A DNA stretch of 38,049 bases from an uncultured Desulfotomaculum sp. (GTDB lineage Bacteria; Bacillota; Desulfotomaculia; Desulfotomaculales; Desulfotomaculaceae), in assembly GCA_946411205.1 (NCBI GenBank), contig CAMKDG010000022.1:1-38049 (forward strand). The letters are read 5' to 3'. A program made the position numbers and the translations under genes. Positions 26,455-33,739 of this stretch are shown here, piece by piece. The first letter of the stretch is position 1; every line of letters starts with the position of its first letter. The notes beneath the pieces are model-generated. The model did no database searches and was not told the DNA's origin. It saw nothing but the letters and a program-made list of their open reading frames with translations.

Positions 26455-26838
26455 ATTAGTTATCAAATTTTAAACCGCTGTCCTGTGTGTGAACATGAAA
26501 TGATCGTAACCAATTTAGCTTGCAATAATTGTCGTACAAAAATTGAAGGTGAGTTTTTACCTTCTAAGTTCTGCCGCTTACCCCAAGAACAAATAGAATT
26601 CATCGAAGTCTTTCTAAAGTGCAGAGGTAGTATTAAAGATGTTGAGAAAGAATTAGGTATTTCCTATCCCACCGTACGCAACAGACTGGATAGTGTTTTA
26701 CAAGCTCTTGGTTATGGAACCGATAAAACAGAAGCCACTCCAGAATTAATTAATCATCAAAATATTTTGGATGCACTGGAAAAAGGGGAAATAACCCCTG
26801 AAGAAGCGGCTCGACAATTAAGGAAAGTGAAACGGTAA
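26455..26838 (+). CDS. DUF2089 zinc-ribbon HTH protein, probable ATT start
   Basis: A small regulator-like protein: an N-terminal zinc ribbon (CPVC...CNNC) followed by an HTH region (LGISYPTVRNRLDSVLQALGY) and a short C-terminal helix (EEAARQLRK). The nearest conventional start is GTG 26446, but that codon is part of the SD GAGGTGAG and sits only about 10 nt from the predicted transcription start. Relatives begin with M-x-Y a few residues before the CPVC, which here corresponds to ATT 26455, 8 nt after GAGG. I therefore place the start at ATT, a rare codon. With GTG the product has 130 residues, with ATT 127. First gene of a four-gene operon. Confidence 0.72.
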   Translation: MSYQILNRCPVCEHEMIVTNLACNNCRTKIEGEFLPSKFCRLPQEQIEFIEVFLKCRGSIKDVEKELGISYPTVRNRLDSVLQALGYGTDKTEATPELINHQNILDALEKGEITPEEAARQLRKVKR

Positions 26839-26875
26839 TTTGCCAAAAATATTGTTTAAGGATGGTGTGACATAA

Positions 26876-27292
26876 ATGAGCGATGGAAAAATTAAGATTT
26901 TAGAAATGGTCCAGAATGGTACCATTTCTGCCACTGAAGGTTTAGAACTATTACGGGCCATGGAGGACAATGATAGTAAGGCTGTTACTGCTTCACAAAT
27001 GAGTGGTCGTTTCATCAGAATTCGTGTTTCCAGTGGCCAACATACGAAGGTAAACGTTAACGTTCCCTTAAGTTTATTAAAAGTGGCCACCAAATTAGCG
27101 GATGTTGGATTAAAGTTTATCCCAGCAGAAGCTCGCCTGGAAATGGAGAAAAAGGGGATTAATCTGCAAGAAATTAATTTTGAAGAATTGGTGCAATTAA
27201 TTGACGAGGGCTTGGTAGATGGCAAACTGGTGGATGTAGATACAGAAGACCCAAAAGAAGGTCGCACGAAGGTAGAAATCTATGTGGAATAA
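26876..27292 (+). CDS. YvlB-like SHOCT-domain protein
   Basis: A 138-residue soluble protein. The N-terminal 35 residues (KIKILEMVQNGTISATEGLELLRAME) form the SHOCT-like helix pair found at the start of YvlB/LiaX-type envelope-stress proteins. The rest (beta-rich, RFIRIRVSSG... and EMEKKGINLQEINF) resembles the short SHOCT-only relatives rather than full DUF4097 proteins. SD GGATGG is about 10 nt upstream of the ATG. It overlaps the next gene by 11 nt. Confidence 0.7.
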   Translation: MSDGKIKILEMVQNGTISATEGLELLRAMEDNDSKAVTASQMSGRFIRIRVSSGQHTKVNVNVPLSLLKVATKLADVGLKFIPAEARLEMEKKGINLQEINFEELVQLIDEGLVDGKLVDVDTEDPKEGRTKVEIYVE

Positions 27293-27557
27293 GCCCAAAA
27301 GCCACTTTGTCCTAGTTAAAGTTCATCATGGGGCCTGGAAATTCACTTTCCCAATACCTTTATTTATCTTTGATGACCTACTTACGTCCGTATTAGATCT
27401 AGTAGTTTTGGGAGAATGCTTTACTTCCCGCCTGAAACTACCGAAAATAGCCATTGATATGATTTTACGACTACTATTCGAAATACGTCAACTGGGCCGC
27501 TGGCAAATGGCAGATATAACCGTTTGCAAAAGTCAAATCAGTATTTCATTTTATTAA
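27282..27557 (+). CDS. Small protein of unknown function in the YvlB-YvlD operon
   Basis: A 91-residue product that I do not recognise. It starts inside the 3' end of the previous gene (11-nt overlap, AAGGTAG 6 nt before the ATG) and ends 12 nt before the next, so it is clearly an operon member. The segment FTFPIPLFIFDDLLTSVLDLVVL is hydrophobic with an Asp pair and could be membrane-associated; no cysteine pair or catalytic motif is seen apart from two isolated Cys. A role in the membrane response of its neighbours is inferred from position only. Confidence 0.6.
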   Translation: MWNKPKSHFVLVKVHHGAWKFTFPIPLFIFDDLLTSVLDLVVLGECFTSRLKLPKIAIDMILRLLFEIRQLGRWQMADITVCKSQISISFY

Positions 27558-27569
27558 TGAGGTATTCGT

Positions 27570-27908
27570 ATGAAAAACTTAATGATCATATGTTTTACCA
27601 ATGTTTTGGGGTTTTATCTTGCAAGTATACTTTTTCCTGCAATCTCTTTATCCTCAATAATTGCAGTGCTTTGGGCAAGCTTTCTCCTCGGAATAATTAC
27701 ATTATTTTTGCAACCTGTGTTACTGCTTATTTCATTACCGGTAAATTTAATAACAATGGGTTTATTTACACTGGTAATTAATGCGTGGCTTATACAGTTA
27801 TCGACTTACCTTACTGCAGGTATCAGTATCCCTAGCTTTAAGTACGCATTTGCAACAGCATTTATTCTATATTTACTAAATAGGGTCAGGGCTAGGTTTG
27901 TATTGTAG
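27570..27908 (+). CDS. Phage-holin-IV family membrane protein (YvlD-like)
   Basis: A 112-residue protein with four predicted membrane helices, matching the 4-TMS phage holin superfamily IV to which B. subtilis YvlD belongs. The helix start LGFYLASILFPAI, the middle LQPVLLLISLPVNLITMGLFTLVINAWLI region and the final basic LLNRVRARF are typical. SD GAGG is about 9 nt upstream of the ATG. Despite the name, chromosomal copies are linked to envelope stress rather than lysis. Last gene of the operon, followed by a terminator. Confidence 0.82.
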   Translation: MKNLMIICFTNVLGFYLASILFPAISLSSIIAVLWASFLLGIITLFLQPVLLLISLPVNLITMGLFTLVINAWLIQLSTYLTAGISIPSFKYAFATAFILYLLNRVRARFVL

Positions 27909-27945
27909 ACATTGACAGTTAAAACAATCAGAGTGAACCAAACGA

Positions 27946-27993
27946 AAACCTGGAAGAGAACAGAGTACTGTTCCTGTCCGGGTTTATTATTTT
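27946..27993 (+). terminator. Intrinsic terminator of the DUF2089 operon
   Basis: AACCTGGAAGAGAACAG pairs, with three mismatches, with CTGTTCCTGTCCGGGTT, followed by TATTATTTT. Confidence 0.65.
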
Positions 27994-28067
27994 AAGGAGA
28001 CTACTTATTTCACTGCACCACCTATGCCGAATAAAACTAAAATGACTCCCCACAACAAAATTTAAGT

Positions 28068-28115
28068 TTGATTTTTTATATCAAATAGGTATATAATTGT
28101 CCTGACAATAATATA
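28068..28115 (+). promoter_or_regulatory. marR promoter with overlapping MarR dyad
   Basis: TTGATT (28068-28073), an 18-bp spacer and TATAAT (28092-28097). The dyad ATTGTC-CT-GACAAT (28096-28109), extended by TATAT and ATATA on either side, overlaps the -10 and start site. MarR proteins bind such dyads, so the operon is probably repressed by its own first product. Confidence 0.75.
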
Positions 28116-28133
28116 CGAATAGAGGGGATATTA

Positions 28134-28562
28134 GTGAGCTTTCAAATTGAGAATAGCCTTGGATTCATCATAAATCGTACAAATACACGCATGAAAAATA
28201 ATTTGTTACACCATCTAAAAGATTATAACGTAACGCCCGAGCAATGGGCTGTTCTAAACCGTTTGTGGGAAAGGGAAGGGGTATCACCAAAAGAACTGTC
28301 AGAACTGACATCAAAAGACCAACCGACAACTGTAAGAATGCTCTCAAAACTTAAAAAAAAGGGGTTTATCAGAAGAGAAGTAAACCCCGGGGATGGTCGG
28401 GCGTATCTCATTTATTTAACGGAAGAAGGCCGAGCTTTAAAAGATAAACTTTTTCCGCTAGCTTTTGAAGCCCTTGATAAGTCCATCAAAGGCATCGATG
28501 AAGAGCAACTTGATCAGGTAAAGATTGTTCTTAATAAAATTTTTGATAATCTGGACAAATAA
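28134..28562 (+). CDS. MarR-family transcriptional repressor
   Basis: A 142-residue winged-helix regulator that binds DNA as a dimer. The wHTH core is visible: VTPEQWAVLNRLWE, SPKELSELTSKDQPTTVRMLSKLKKKG for the recognition region, and the beta-wing RREVNPGDGRAYLIYLT. The start is GTG with GAGGGG 6 nt upstream. An operator-like dyad covers its own promoter and an MFS exporter follows, the standard MarR arrangement of repressor, ligand and efflux pump. Confidence 0.92.
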   Translation: MSFQIENSLGFIINRTNTRMKNNLLHHLKDYNVTPEQWAVLNRLWEREGVSPKELSELTSKDQPTTVRMLSKLKKKGFIRREVNPGDGRAYLIYLTEEGRALKDKLFPLAFEALDKSIKGIDEEQLDQVKIVLNKIFDNLDK

Positions 28563-28643
28563 TTTTTTGCCTAAACAATTGTTCAAGCAATTACTTTGGG
28601 TTTTATAGTACTTGGCCTACATTTCTTCCAGAGGGTAAATAAA

Positions 28644-28697
28644 ATGCTTAAAACAGAGGTAACCTCACTACTGTTTCCGCTAATCGGTGGCATTTGA
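28644..28697 (+). CDS. Possible 17-codon leader ORF before the MFS gene
   Basis: ATG with GAGGG 8 nt upstream opens a frame reading MLKTEVTSLLFPLIGGI then TGA, 44 nt before the MFS start. It could be a leader peptide or translational coupler, or chance; there is no homology evidence. Confidence 0.25.
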   Translation: MLKTEVTSLLFPLIGGI

Positions 28698-28741
28698 ATA
28701 CTACTAACGGTCAGACTAAAATTGTACAAGGAGATGTATGT

Positions 28742-29911
28742 ATGAATCAAAAACAATCCCTATGGAACAAAAACTTTCTCTTAATCTGTCTAACTAGTTT
28801 ATTTATGTTTACTAGTTTTTATTTCTTAATCTCTACCTTACCCATGTATGTCACCGAGGTCTTAAAGGGTAGTGAAAGTAATGTTGGCTATATTGTGGGG
28901 GTCCTTACCATAACAGCTGTTTTAGTTCGCCCAATCTCGGGTTACTTGCTTGATACACTGGGGAGAAAAAGTGTGGTTGTAATTGCTTTAGTAGCCTTTG
29001 TGGCAGTAACCTTCGCCTATAATATAGCAACAAGTTTGCTTATTCTTTTTCTCTTAAGAGCAATTCATGGCTTGTCCTGGGGATTTACTTCAACAGGGGC
29101 AGGAACCATCGCCAGTGATATTGTGCCTGCAGCTAGAAGAGGGGAAGGAATGGGCTATTACGGATTAGCCGGTACCCTTGCTATGGCTTTGGGCCCTGTC
29201 TTAAGTCTTTATATTCTTGGTAAATATGGATTTAATATTTTATTTACAACTGGTTCAATCATTGCTGCCCTTGCCCTTCTCTGTGTGCTTGGCATAAAGG
29301 ACTCTGAAAGTACTATCGATAGGCAGAAAACAAAGATAAGCCTTAACAGCTTTTTAGAACCCAGAGTCTATTCCCTGTCGGTTGTACTGTTCTTTGTTAA
29401 CTTGACCTATGGAGGAATTGTATCTTTTATAACGCTCTATGCTAAAGAACTGAACATTGCCAATGCGGGTATCTTTTTCATGGTTTATGGTGTATCACTT
29501 TTGTTCGTCAGACCCTATGCCGGAAAAGTATTTGATAAACGAGGCCCCAACCAGATCATGTTCATCGGTTTTTCGTCTTTGGCCATCTCATTTTTAGTTC
29601 TATTTATGTCAAATGGCTATCTGATGTTTATCTTATCAGCCATTATACTGGGCATAGGCTTTGGTATTGTTCAACCAACCCTTCAGGCGATGGCGATCAA
29701 TAGAGTTGAGCCCTTTCGCAGAGGGGCTGCCAACGGCACCATCTTTACTGCCCTTGATTTAGGTATTGGCATTGGCTCTATCTCACTGGGGTTGGTTTCA
29801 AATACACTTGGACTATCCTATATGTACCTTATATGTGCTTTTATTGTAATCATCCCGATGTTAGTTTTCTTTTGGAAGGATGCTAAAAAGCCAAGTACAC
29901 AGATGGGTTAA
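28742..29911 (+). CDS. MFS drug/metabolite efflux transporter
   Basis: A 389-residue major facilitator with 12 predicted helices in two six-helix halves. The motif-A type loop GYLLDTLGRKSVVV follows helix 2, with a related one (GKVFDKRGPNQ) in the second half, typical of the DHA1 proton-antiport group. The substrate is unknown. The frame opens at 28694, but ATG 28742 has AAGGAG 8 nt upstream and begins directly before helix 1. Co-transcribed with the MarR repressor and ended by a strong bidirectional terminator. Confidence 0.88.
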   Translation: MNQKQSLWNKNFLLICLTSLFMFTSFYFLISTLPMYVTEVLKGSESNVGYIVGVLTITAVLVRPISGYLLDTLGRKSVVVIALVAFVAVTFAYNIATSLLILFLLRAIHGLSWGFTSTGAGTIASDIVPAARRGEGMGYYGLAGTLAMALGPVLSLYILGKYGFNILFTTGSIIAALALLCVLGIKDSESTIDRQKTKISLNSFLEPRVYSLSVVLFFVNLTYGGIVSFITLYAKELNIANAGIFFMVYGVSLLFVRPYAGKVFDKRGPNQIMFIGFSSLAISFLVLFMSNGYLMFILSAIILGIGFGIVQPTLQAMAINRVEPFRRGAANGTIFTALDLGIGIGSISLGLVSNTLGLSYMYLICAFIVIIPMLVFFWKDAKKPSTQMG

Positions 29912-29934
29912 ATTGACTAGGACTTACGTTAAGT

Positions 29935-29994
29935 AAAAAAGACATAGCAGCAGACCAAACAGTGAAAGTGTCGGACTGCTGCTATGTCTTTTCT
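29935..29994. terminator. Bidirectional intrinsic terminator
   Basis: A 13-bp perfect stem GACATAGCAGCAG / CTGCTGCTATGTC with A and T runs outside, between the convergent MFS and catalase genes. Confidence 0.88.
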
Positions 29995-30046
29995 TGTTCT
30001 TAGAATGTTTCATAGATTTTTTCTACTTGACTTAAGCTAGTAGGGT

Positions 30047-31510
30047 CTAGACTCCCACTGTACCGGCATACAAACACATCTGTTCTTTGACCGTCGCTGC
30101 CAGCACCGGGGAGACTTGCTCTAAGTGACATAAGACGAGGTGCTGCGTATTAGGCAGGGCGTGTACAAGCCCCGACGCAATATTATCCGCAAGGTTCTTT
30201 TTCTCTGCTGCAGAAAAGGATTCATACTTCTGAGTCGCTTGTGTAAAATTATCTGGATTCGGGATTTCGGCACGCATAATTTCACCGGCGATATATCTGC
30301 CGTTTCCACTGGATACCATACATGCAGGAGACCAGTTTGGCTGTCTATTGACGGGGATATTACGATAATTCGGGCCCAGTCTATGACGTTGTGCATCTGA
30401 ATAAATAAACGTACGTCCCTGCAGTACCTTGTCATCTGAAAATTCCAACCCGGGAAGTAAATTCGCTGGATCAAAGGCCAATTTATCTACCTGCTCGGCA
30501 TAATTTTCTGGATTACAGTTTAAAACCATCCGACCAACGGGGCAAAGGGGATATCGGGCTTCATCCCATACCTTGGTATCATCCAAAGGATCAAAGGGGA
30601 GTGTCTTTGCATCTTCAGGATTCATCAGCTGTACACACAGTTGGTATTCGACAGCCTTGCCCTTTGCTATACAATCATACAGGTCACGTCCGGCAATGTT
30701 AGGATCTTGGCATGCCAGCAACTCAGCCTCCTGCCGATCAATGTATGCTACCCCGGCCATCGGGAACCAGTGGTATTTCACATAGTGCCGAACACCCTGT
30801 GCATTTAGCCAGACATAGGTGCTCACACTATGTCCTGGGATATGGCGAAGGCTTTTGACTGTTCCCAAATCTGAAAATAACCATATCAGCATATTCGTTG
30901 ACTCGGGATACTTGGCAAACAGGCTCCAAAGCCGTTCCGGATACGGTAGATTATTCACGGGAGAAGGCGAAAGATGACTGATCACATCCGCGATAAGAAT
31001 CGCGTCTCGTACAAAAAAGACAGGGAGATGATTGCAGATCAGATCGAAGATCCCATCAGAGGTATAAAACTTAGTGCTGAATCCGCGAACATTTCTGGAA
31101 GTGTCCGGTGTTCCCTGATTGCCTGAAGCAAGGGAGAAGCGCACCGCCACCGGCACCTGTTGACCGGGTTTTTGAAATAATCTGGCTTTGGTATAGTCCT
31201 TCATGGAATGAGTGGTGTAGTAGTACCCAAAAGCACCATATCCTTTTGTGTGTAGGCGCCGTGGCAGCGTGGTAGAGAATACAAAGGTTTCTAAGGTTTC
31301 ATGTAGAACGGTGTCCTGCACAAGTACAGGGCCCCGTACACCCACTGTCTGCGAATGGCATACATCCGGGCATCCTGTTTTTGCGGGTGTTACGTTCTGC
31401 GCCTGAGATACATCCGTGTCCTCTGTTTTTGCAGGTGCTACGTTTGGCTGGGGTGCCGTGTCTCGGGTATTCTCTTTCTCTAATTGAGACCCTTCGTTAT
31501 TGTTGTCCAT
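30047..31510 (-). CDS. Heme catalase, divergent, with repeated N-terminal tail
   Basis: A 487-residue monofunctional catalase dismuting hydrogen peroxide. Active-site residues can be placed: distal His87 (RRLHTKGYGAFG), Asn160 (CNHLPVFFVRD), and proximal heme ligand Tyr370 with Arg366 (GRTFIYSDAQRHRLGPNY). The motifs are divergent: the usual HAxGAGAHG is HTKGYGAFG and GNNTPVFF is CNHLPVFF. The first 55 residues are hydrophilic and contain a 16-residue tandem repeat (23-38 and 39-54, each NVxPAKT...DV...Q). SD GGGAGG is 8 nt upstream of the ATG. TTATTATAGTATTAT upstream weakly resembles a PerR box. It probably protects this anaerobe during oxygen exposure. Confidence 0.9.
   Translation of the reverse strand: MDNNNEGSQLEKENTRDTAPQPNVAPAKTEDTDVSQAQNVTPAKTGCPDVCHSQTVGVRGPVLVQDTVLHETLETFVFSTTLPRRLHTKGYGAFGYYYTTHSMKDYTKARLFQKPGQQVPVAVRFSLASGNQGTPDTSRNVRGFSTKFYTSDGIFDLICNHLPVFFVRDAILIADVISHLSPSPVNNLPYPERLWSLFAKYPESTNMLIWLFSDLGTVKSLRHIPGHSVSTYVWLNAQGVRHYVKYHWFPMAGVAYIDRQEAELLACQDPNIAGRDLYDCIAKGKAVEYQLCVQLMNPEDAKTLPFDPLDDTKVWDEARYPLCPVGRMVLNCNPENYAEQVDKLAFDPANLLPGLEFSDDKVLQGRTFIYSDAQRHRLGPNYRNIPVNRQPNWSPACMVSSGNGRYIAGEIMRAEIPNPDNFTQATQKYESFSAAEKKNLADNIASGLVHALPNTQHLVLCHLEQVSPVLAATVKEQMCLYAGTVGV
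31349..31444 (-). repeat. 48-bp tandem duplication in the catalase 5' coding region
   Basis: Two consecutive 48-bp units encode residues 23-38 and 39-54. They share the AACGT(A/G)...GCAAAAAC pattern and stay in frame, a recent or maintained in-frame duplication. Confidence 0.65.
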
Positions 31511-31611
31511 TTATAAGCCCTCCCAAAGCGTACTAAAAGTACGATAATACTATAATAAATGTATTCACAGTCATCCCAAATATACCGTTACACCGACATA
31601 TTTCGATCTTC

Positions 31612-31710
31612 TCAAACAAAGCTAAAGAATCTTAGGCGCAAATGCATGATGCTAGCCTGACTGCCAAGTAGCATTGTGTATTTTACTTGTCCTTTTGGGG
31701 CAAGTTTTTC
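31612..31710 (+). promoter_or_regulatory. Possible c-di-GMP-I riboswitch 3' half plus terminator
   Basis: The stretch CAAAGCTAAAGAATCTTAGG (31616 on) and, further on, ATGATGCTAGCCTGACTGCC resembles from memory the 3' half of GEMM/c-di-GMP-I riboswitches (CGCAAAGC...CTAAGG...GATAGCC-GG-TGCC). ATGCTA and TAGCAT (to 31674) form a hairpin. A terminator hairpin ACTTGTCC-TTTT-GGGGCAAGT with TTTTTC follows at 31685-31710, the usual layout for such a switch. The 5' half (GGCAAAC and the GNRA stem) is not recognisable, so this may be decayed, a variant, or coincidence. The 31511-31854 gap holds no gene. Confidence 0.3.
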
Positions 31711-31765
31711 TTTTACAAGTCATCCTGTCTTATACAGACCATCAGTATCGCGATATTCAGAAAAT

Positions 31766-31782
31766 CTTAAGATTTTCATAAG
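31766..31782 (+). promoter_or_regulatory. Phased WTAAG half-sites upstream of vanR
   Basis: CTTAAG-ATTTT-CATAAG: two half-sites at 11-bp period, with a weaker one (ATTCAG) one turn upstream. A TATAAT lies at 31817-31822, 35 bp downstream, and no -35 hexamer is apparent, which suits an activated promoter. Confidence 0.55.
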
Positions 31783-31854
31783 TAAAAAGCTACAAAATTG
31801 GTTTTTTGCTTTGCGGTATAATAACGATGGGGATATATCTTTAAAAGAAAGAAG

Positions 31855-32562
31855 ATGACGCCTTTGACTGCCAATATTTTAATCGTTGATGATGAACAGG
31901 CTATTGCCGATTTGGTAGAAGTTTATCTGAAAAACGAAAATTATAACGTCTTTAAATTTTATGAAGGCAAGGATGCTCTTAACTGCATTGGAAATGAAAG
32001 ATTGGATCTCGCCATTTTGGATGTCATGCTTCCTGATGTAGACGGTTTTTCAATCTGTCAGCAAATCCGGAAAAAGCATAATTTTCCGGTGATCATGCTG
32101 ACAGCCAAAGAAGAAGAAATCGATAAAATTACCGGGTTGACCTTAGGTGCGGATGACTATATCACGAAACCCTTCCGCCCTTTGGAACTTATTGCCCGTG
32201 TCAAGGCGCAGCTCCGGAGATTTACCAAATATAATTCTGCGGAGCCAAACCAGGAAGAACACTTGATTTCCTTTTCCGGGTTGGTATTGAACAAGAATAC
32301 TCATGAGTGCACCTTAAACGAAAGATCACTTGCTCTCACTCCCACAGAGTTTGCTATTCTTTGGGTCCTTTGTTCCAATCGAGGACGGGTGGTCAGCTCG
32401 GAAGAATTGTTCCATGAGGTATGGGGAGACAAGTATTTTACTAATAGCAATAATACGGTAATGGTTCATATCCGGCATTTAAGGGGAAAAATGCACGACA
32501 GTGCAGAGCATCCTAAATATATCAAAACGGTATGGGGGGTTGGCTATAAAATTGAGCAGTAA
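31855..32562 (+). CDS. vanR: VanR-like OmpR-family response regulator
   Basis: A 235-residue regulator with a receiver domain (phospho-acceptor Asp56 in LAILDVMLP, Lys in ITKPFRPLEL) and a winged-helix output domain (ALTPTEFAILWVLCSNRGRVVSS and VHIRHLRGKM). Stretches such as ITGLTLGADDYITKPFRPLE and PKYIKTVWGVGYKIE closely follow the VanR of VanA-type glycopeptide resistance. ATG 31855 directly abuts its purine stretch, while TTG 31864 lies 9 nt after AGAAG and would match VanR's N terminus exactly, so the true start may be 31864. It overlaps vanS by 23 nt. It probably binds the WTAAG repeats found before this gene, vanZ/vanY and the ABC operon (inference). Confidence 0.85.
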   Translation: MTPLTANILIVDDEQAIADLVEVYLKNENYNVFKFYEGKDALNCIGNERLDLAILDVMLPDVDGFSICQQIRKKHNFPVIMLTAKEEEIDKITGLTLGADDYITKPFRPLELIARVKAQLRRFTKYNSAEPNQEEHLISFSGLVLNKNTHECTLNERSLALTPTEFAILWVLCSNRGRVVSSEELFHEVWGDKYFTNSNNTVMVHIRHLRGKMHDSAEHPKYIKTVWGVGYKIEQ

Positions 32563-33682
32563 GAGAGGTAAAAGGAGGAATGATTATACAAAATTAAAAA
32601 GAACAGTACTTTTTCAAATGGTTCTGATTACAGTTGCCGCCGCTGTGACTGTTCTTCTATTGCGCTATATCCTGCGTGGACAGATTGGAGATCGTATCGT
32701 TCGATTTTTAATCAACGCTTTTCATTTTCATGATTCGGACGCACAGACAATCTATCAGTTGGTAATTCGCAACAATATGGACATGATCCTTTTTATTATC
32801 ATCTTACTATTCTTAGTTATCCTTTTTCGTTTTTCTGTTTCTTGGTTCACAAAATATTTTGATGAAATCAGCGCTGGTTTGGATAAACTTACCGAGGGAT
32901 CCGATGCTGAAATTACATTATTACCAGAATTGGATTTTATGGAAAATAAGCTTAATCAAATAAAAAACAATCTGGAAAAACAAAAGAAGGCTGCTCTTGA
33001 GGCAGAGCAGCGCAAAAATGATTTGGTAGTTTACTTAGCTCATGATATAAAGACACCACTGACCTCTGTCATAGGCTACTTAAGTCTTCTGGATGAAGCT
33101 CCTGATATGCCACCTGAGCAGAAAGCAAAATATGTCGGTATTACCTTGGAAAAGGCTTATCGATTAGAGGAACTTATCAATGAGTTTTTTGAGATCACAA
33201 GGTTTAATCTTCAAACCATTGTTTTGAATAAAGAAAAAATTAATTTACTGTTCATGCTCCAGCAGCTGGCAGATGAATTCTATCCAATGCTGACTCCACA
33301 GGAAAAGCAGGTGGCCGTCAATGTGCCTGCTGGACTCACGCTGTGGGGAGATGCCGACAAGCTGGCCCGGGTGTTCAATAACATTCTAAAAAATGCGCTG
33401 GCCCATAGCTATGAAAAGAGCGTCATTGACATTTCTGCCGGACAACAAGACAAAAATATTGTTATTACGTTTACGAATCAAGGTAATCCTATCCCACAAG
33501 AAAAACTGGAAACGATATTTGAGAAATTTTTTCGGCTGGACACATCCCGTGCCACCAATACAGGCGGTGCCGGGCTGGGACTGGCTATTGCCAAAGAGAT
33601 CGTCAACGCCCATAGCGGCACGATCTTCGCGCAAAGTAATGTAGAAAAGACCGTCTTTACTGTCGTGCTTCCACAAAAGTAA
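32540..33682 (+). CDS. vanS: VanS-like sensor histidine kinase
   Basis: A 380-residue membrane kinase, partner of VanR. It has two membrane helices (about 22-44 and 81-103) around a small external loop, a dimerisation/phosphoacceptor helix with His168 (YLAHDIKTPLTS), and an ATPase domain with NNILKNA, the G1-like region and GGAGLGLAIAKEI. IGYLSLLDEAPDM, NEFFEITRFNLQT and CDxLARVFNNILKNA-like stretches follow VanS of the VanA type closely. The frame opens at 32501, but TTG 32540 (MAIKLSS) reproduces the VanA arrangement in which vanS starts with TTG inside the end of vanR. The sensed molecule may be a glycopeptide or a wall-stress signal; the sequence does not say. Confidence 0.85.
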   Translation: MAIKLSSKRGKRRNDYTKLKRTVLFQMVLITVAAAVTVLLLRYILRGQIGDRIVRFLINAFHFHDSDAQTIYQLVIRNNMDMILFIIILLFLVILFRFSVSWFTKYFDEISAGLDKLTEGSDAEITLLPELDFMENKLNQIKNNLEKQKKAALEAEQRKNDLVVYLAHDIKTPLTSVIGYLSLLDEAPDMPPEQKAKYVGITLEKAYRLEELINEFFEITRFNLQTIVLNKEKINLLFMLQQLADEFYPMLTPQEKQVAVNVPAGLTLWGDADKLARVFNNILKNALAHSYEKSVIDISAGQQDKNIVITFTNQGNPIPQEKLETIFEKFFRLDTSRATNTGGAGLGLAIAKEIVNAHSGTIFAQSNVEKTVFTVVLPQK

Positions 33683-33729
33683 GCCAAAGGACAAGCTATC
33701 TGTTTACGTAGATAGCTTGTCCTTTGGCT
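33682..33729. terminator. 20-bp perfect inverted repeat between vanS and vanZ
   Basis: AGCCAAAGGACAAGCTATCT is repeated inverted after an 8-nt loop (GTTTACGT). It starts at the last base of the vanS stop and lies between convergent genes, so it probably ends both transcripts, although the T-run is only the internal CCTTT/TTTGG. Confidence 0.7.
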
Positions 33730-33739
33730 AAGTAAGATC

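Noticed and set aside
27570..27908. Prophage remnant suggested by a holin-family protein
   Set aside because: It is the chromosomal YvlD-type member in a stress operon; no other phage gene is nearby.
31520..31560. PerR box upstream of catalase
   Set aside because: TTATTATAGTATTAT has too many mismatches to the 7-1-7 PerR consensus to list as a site.
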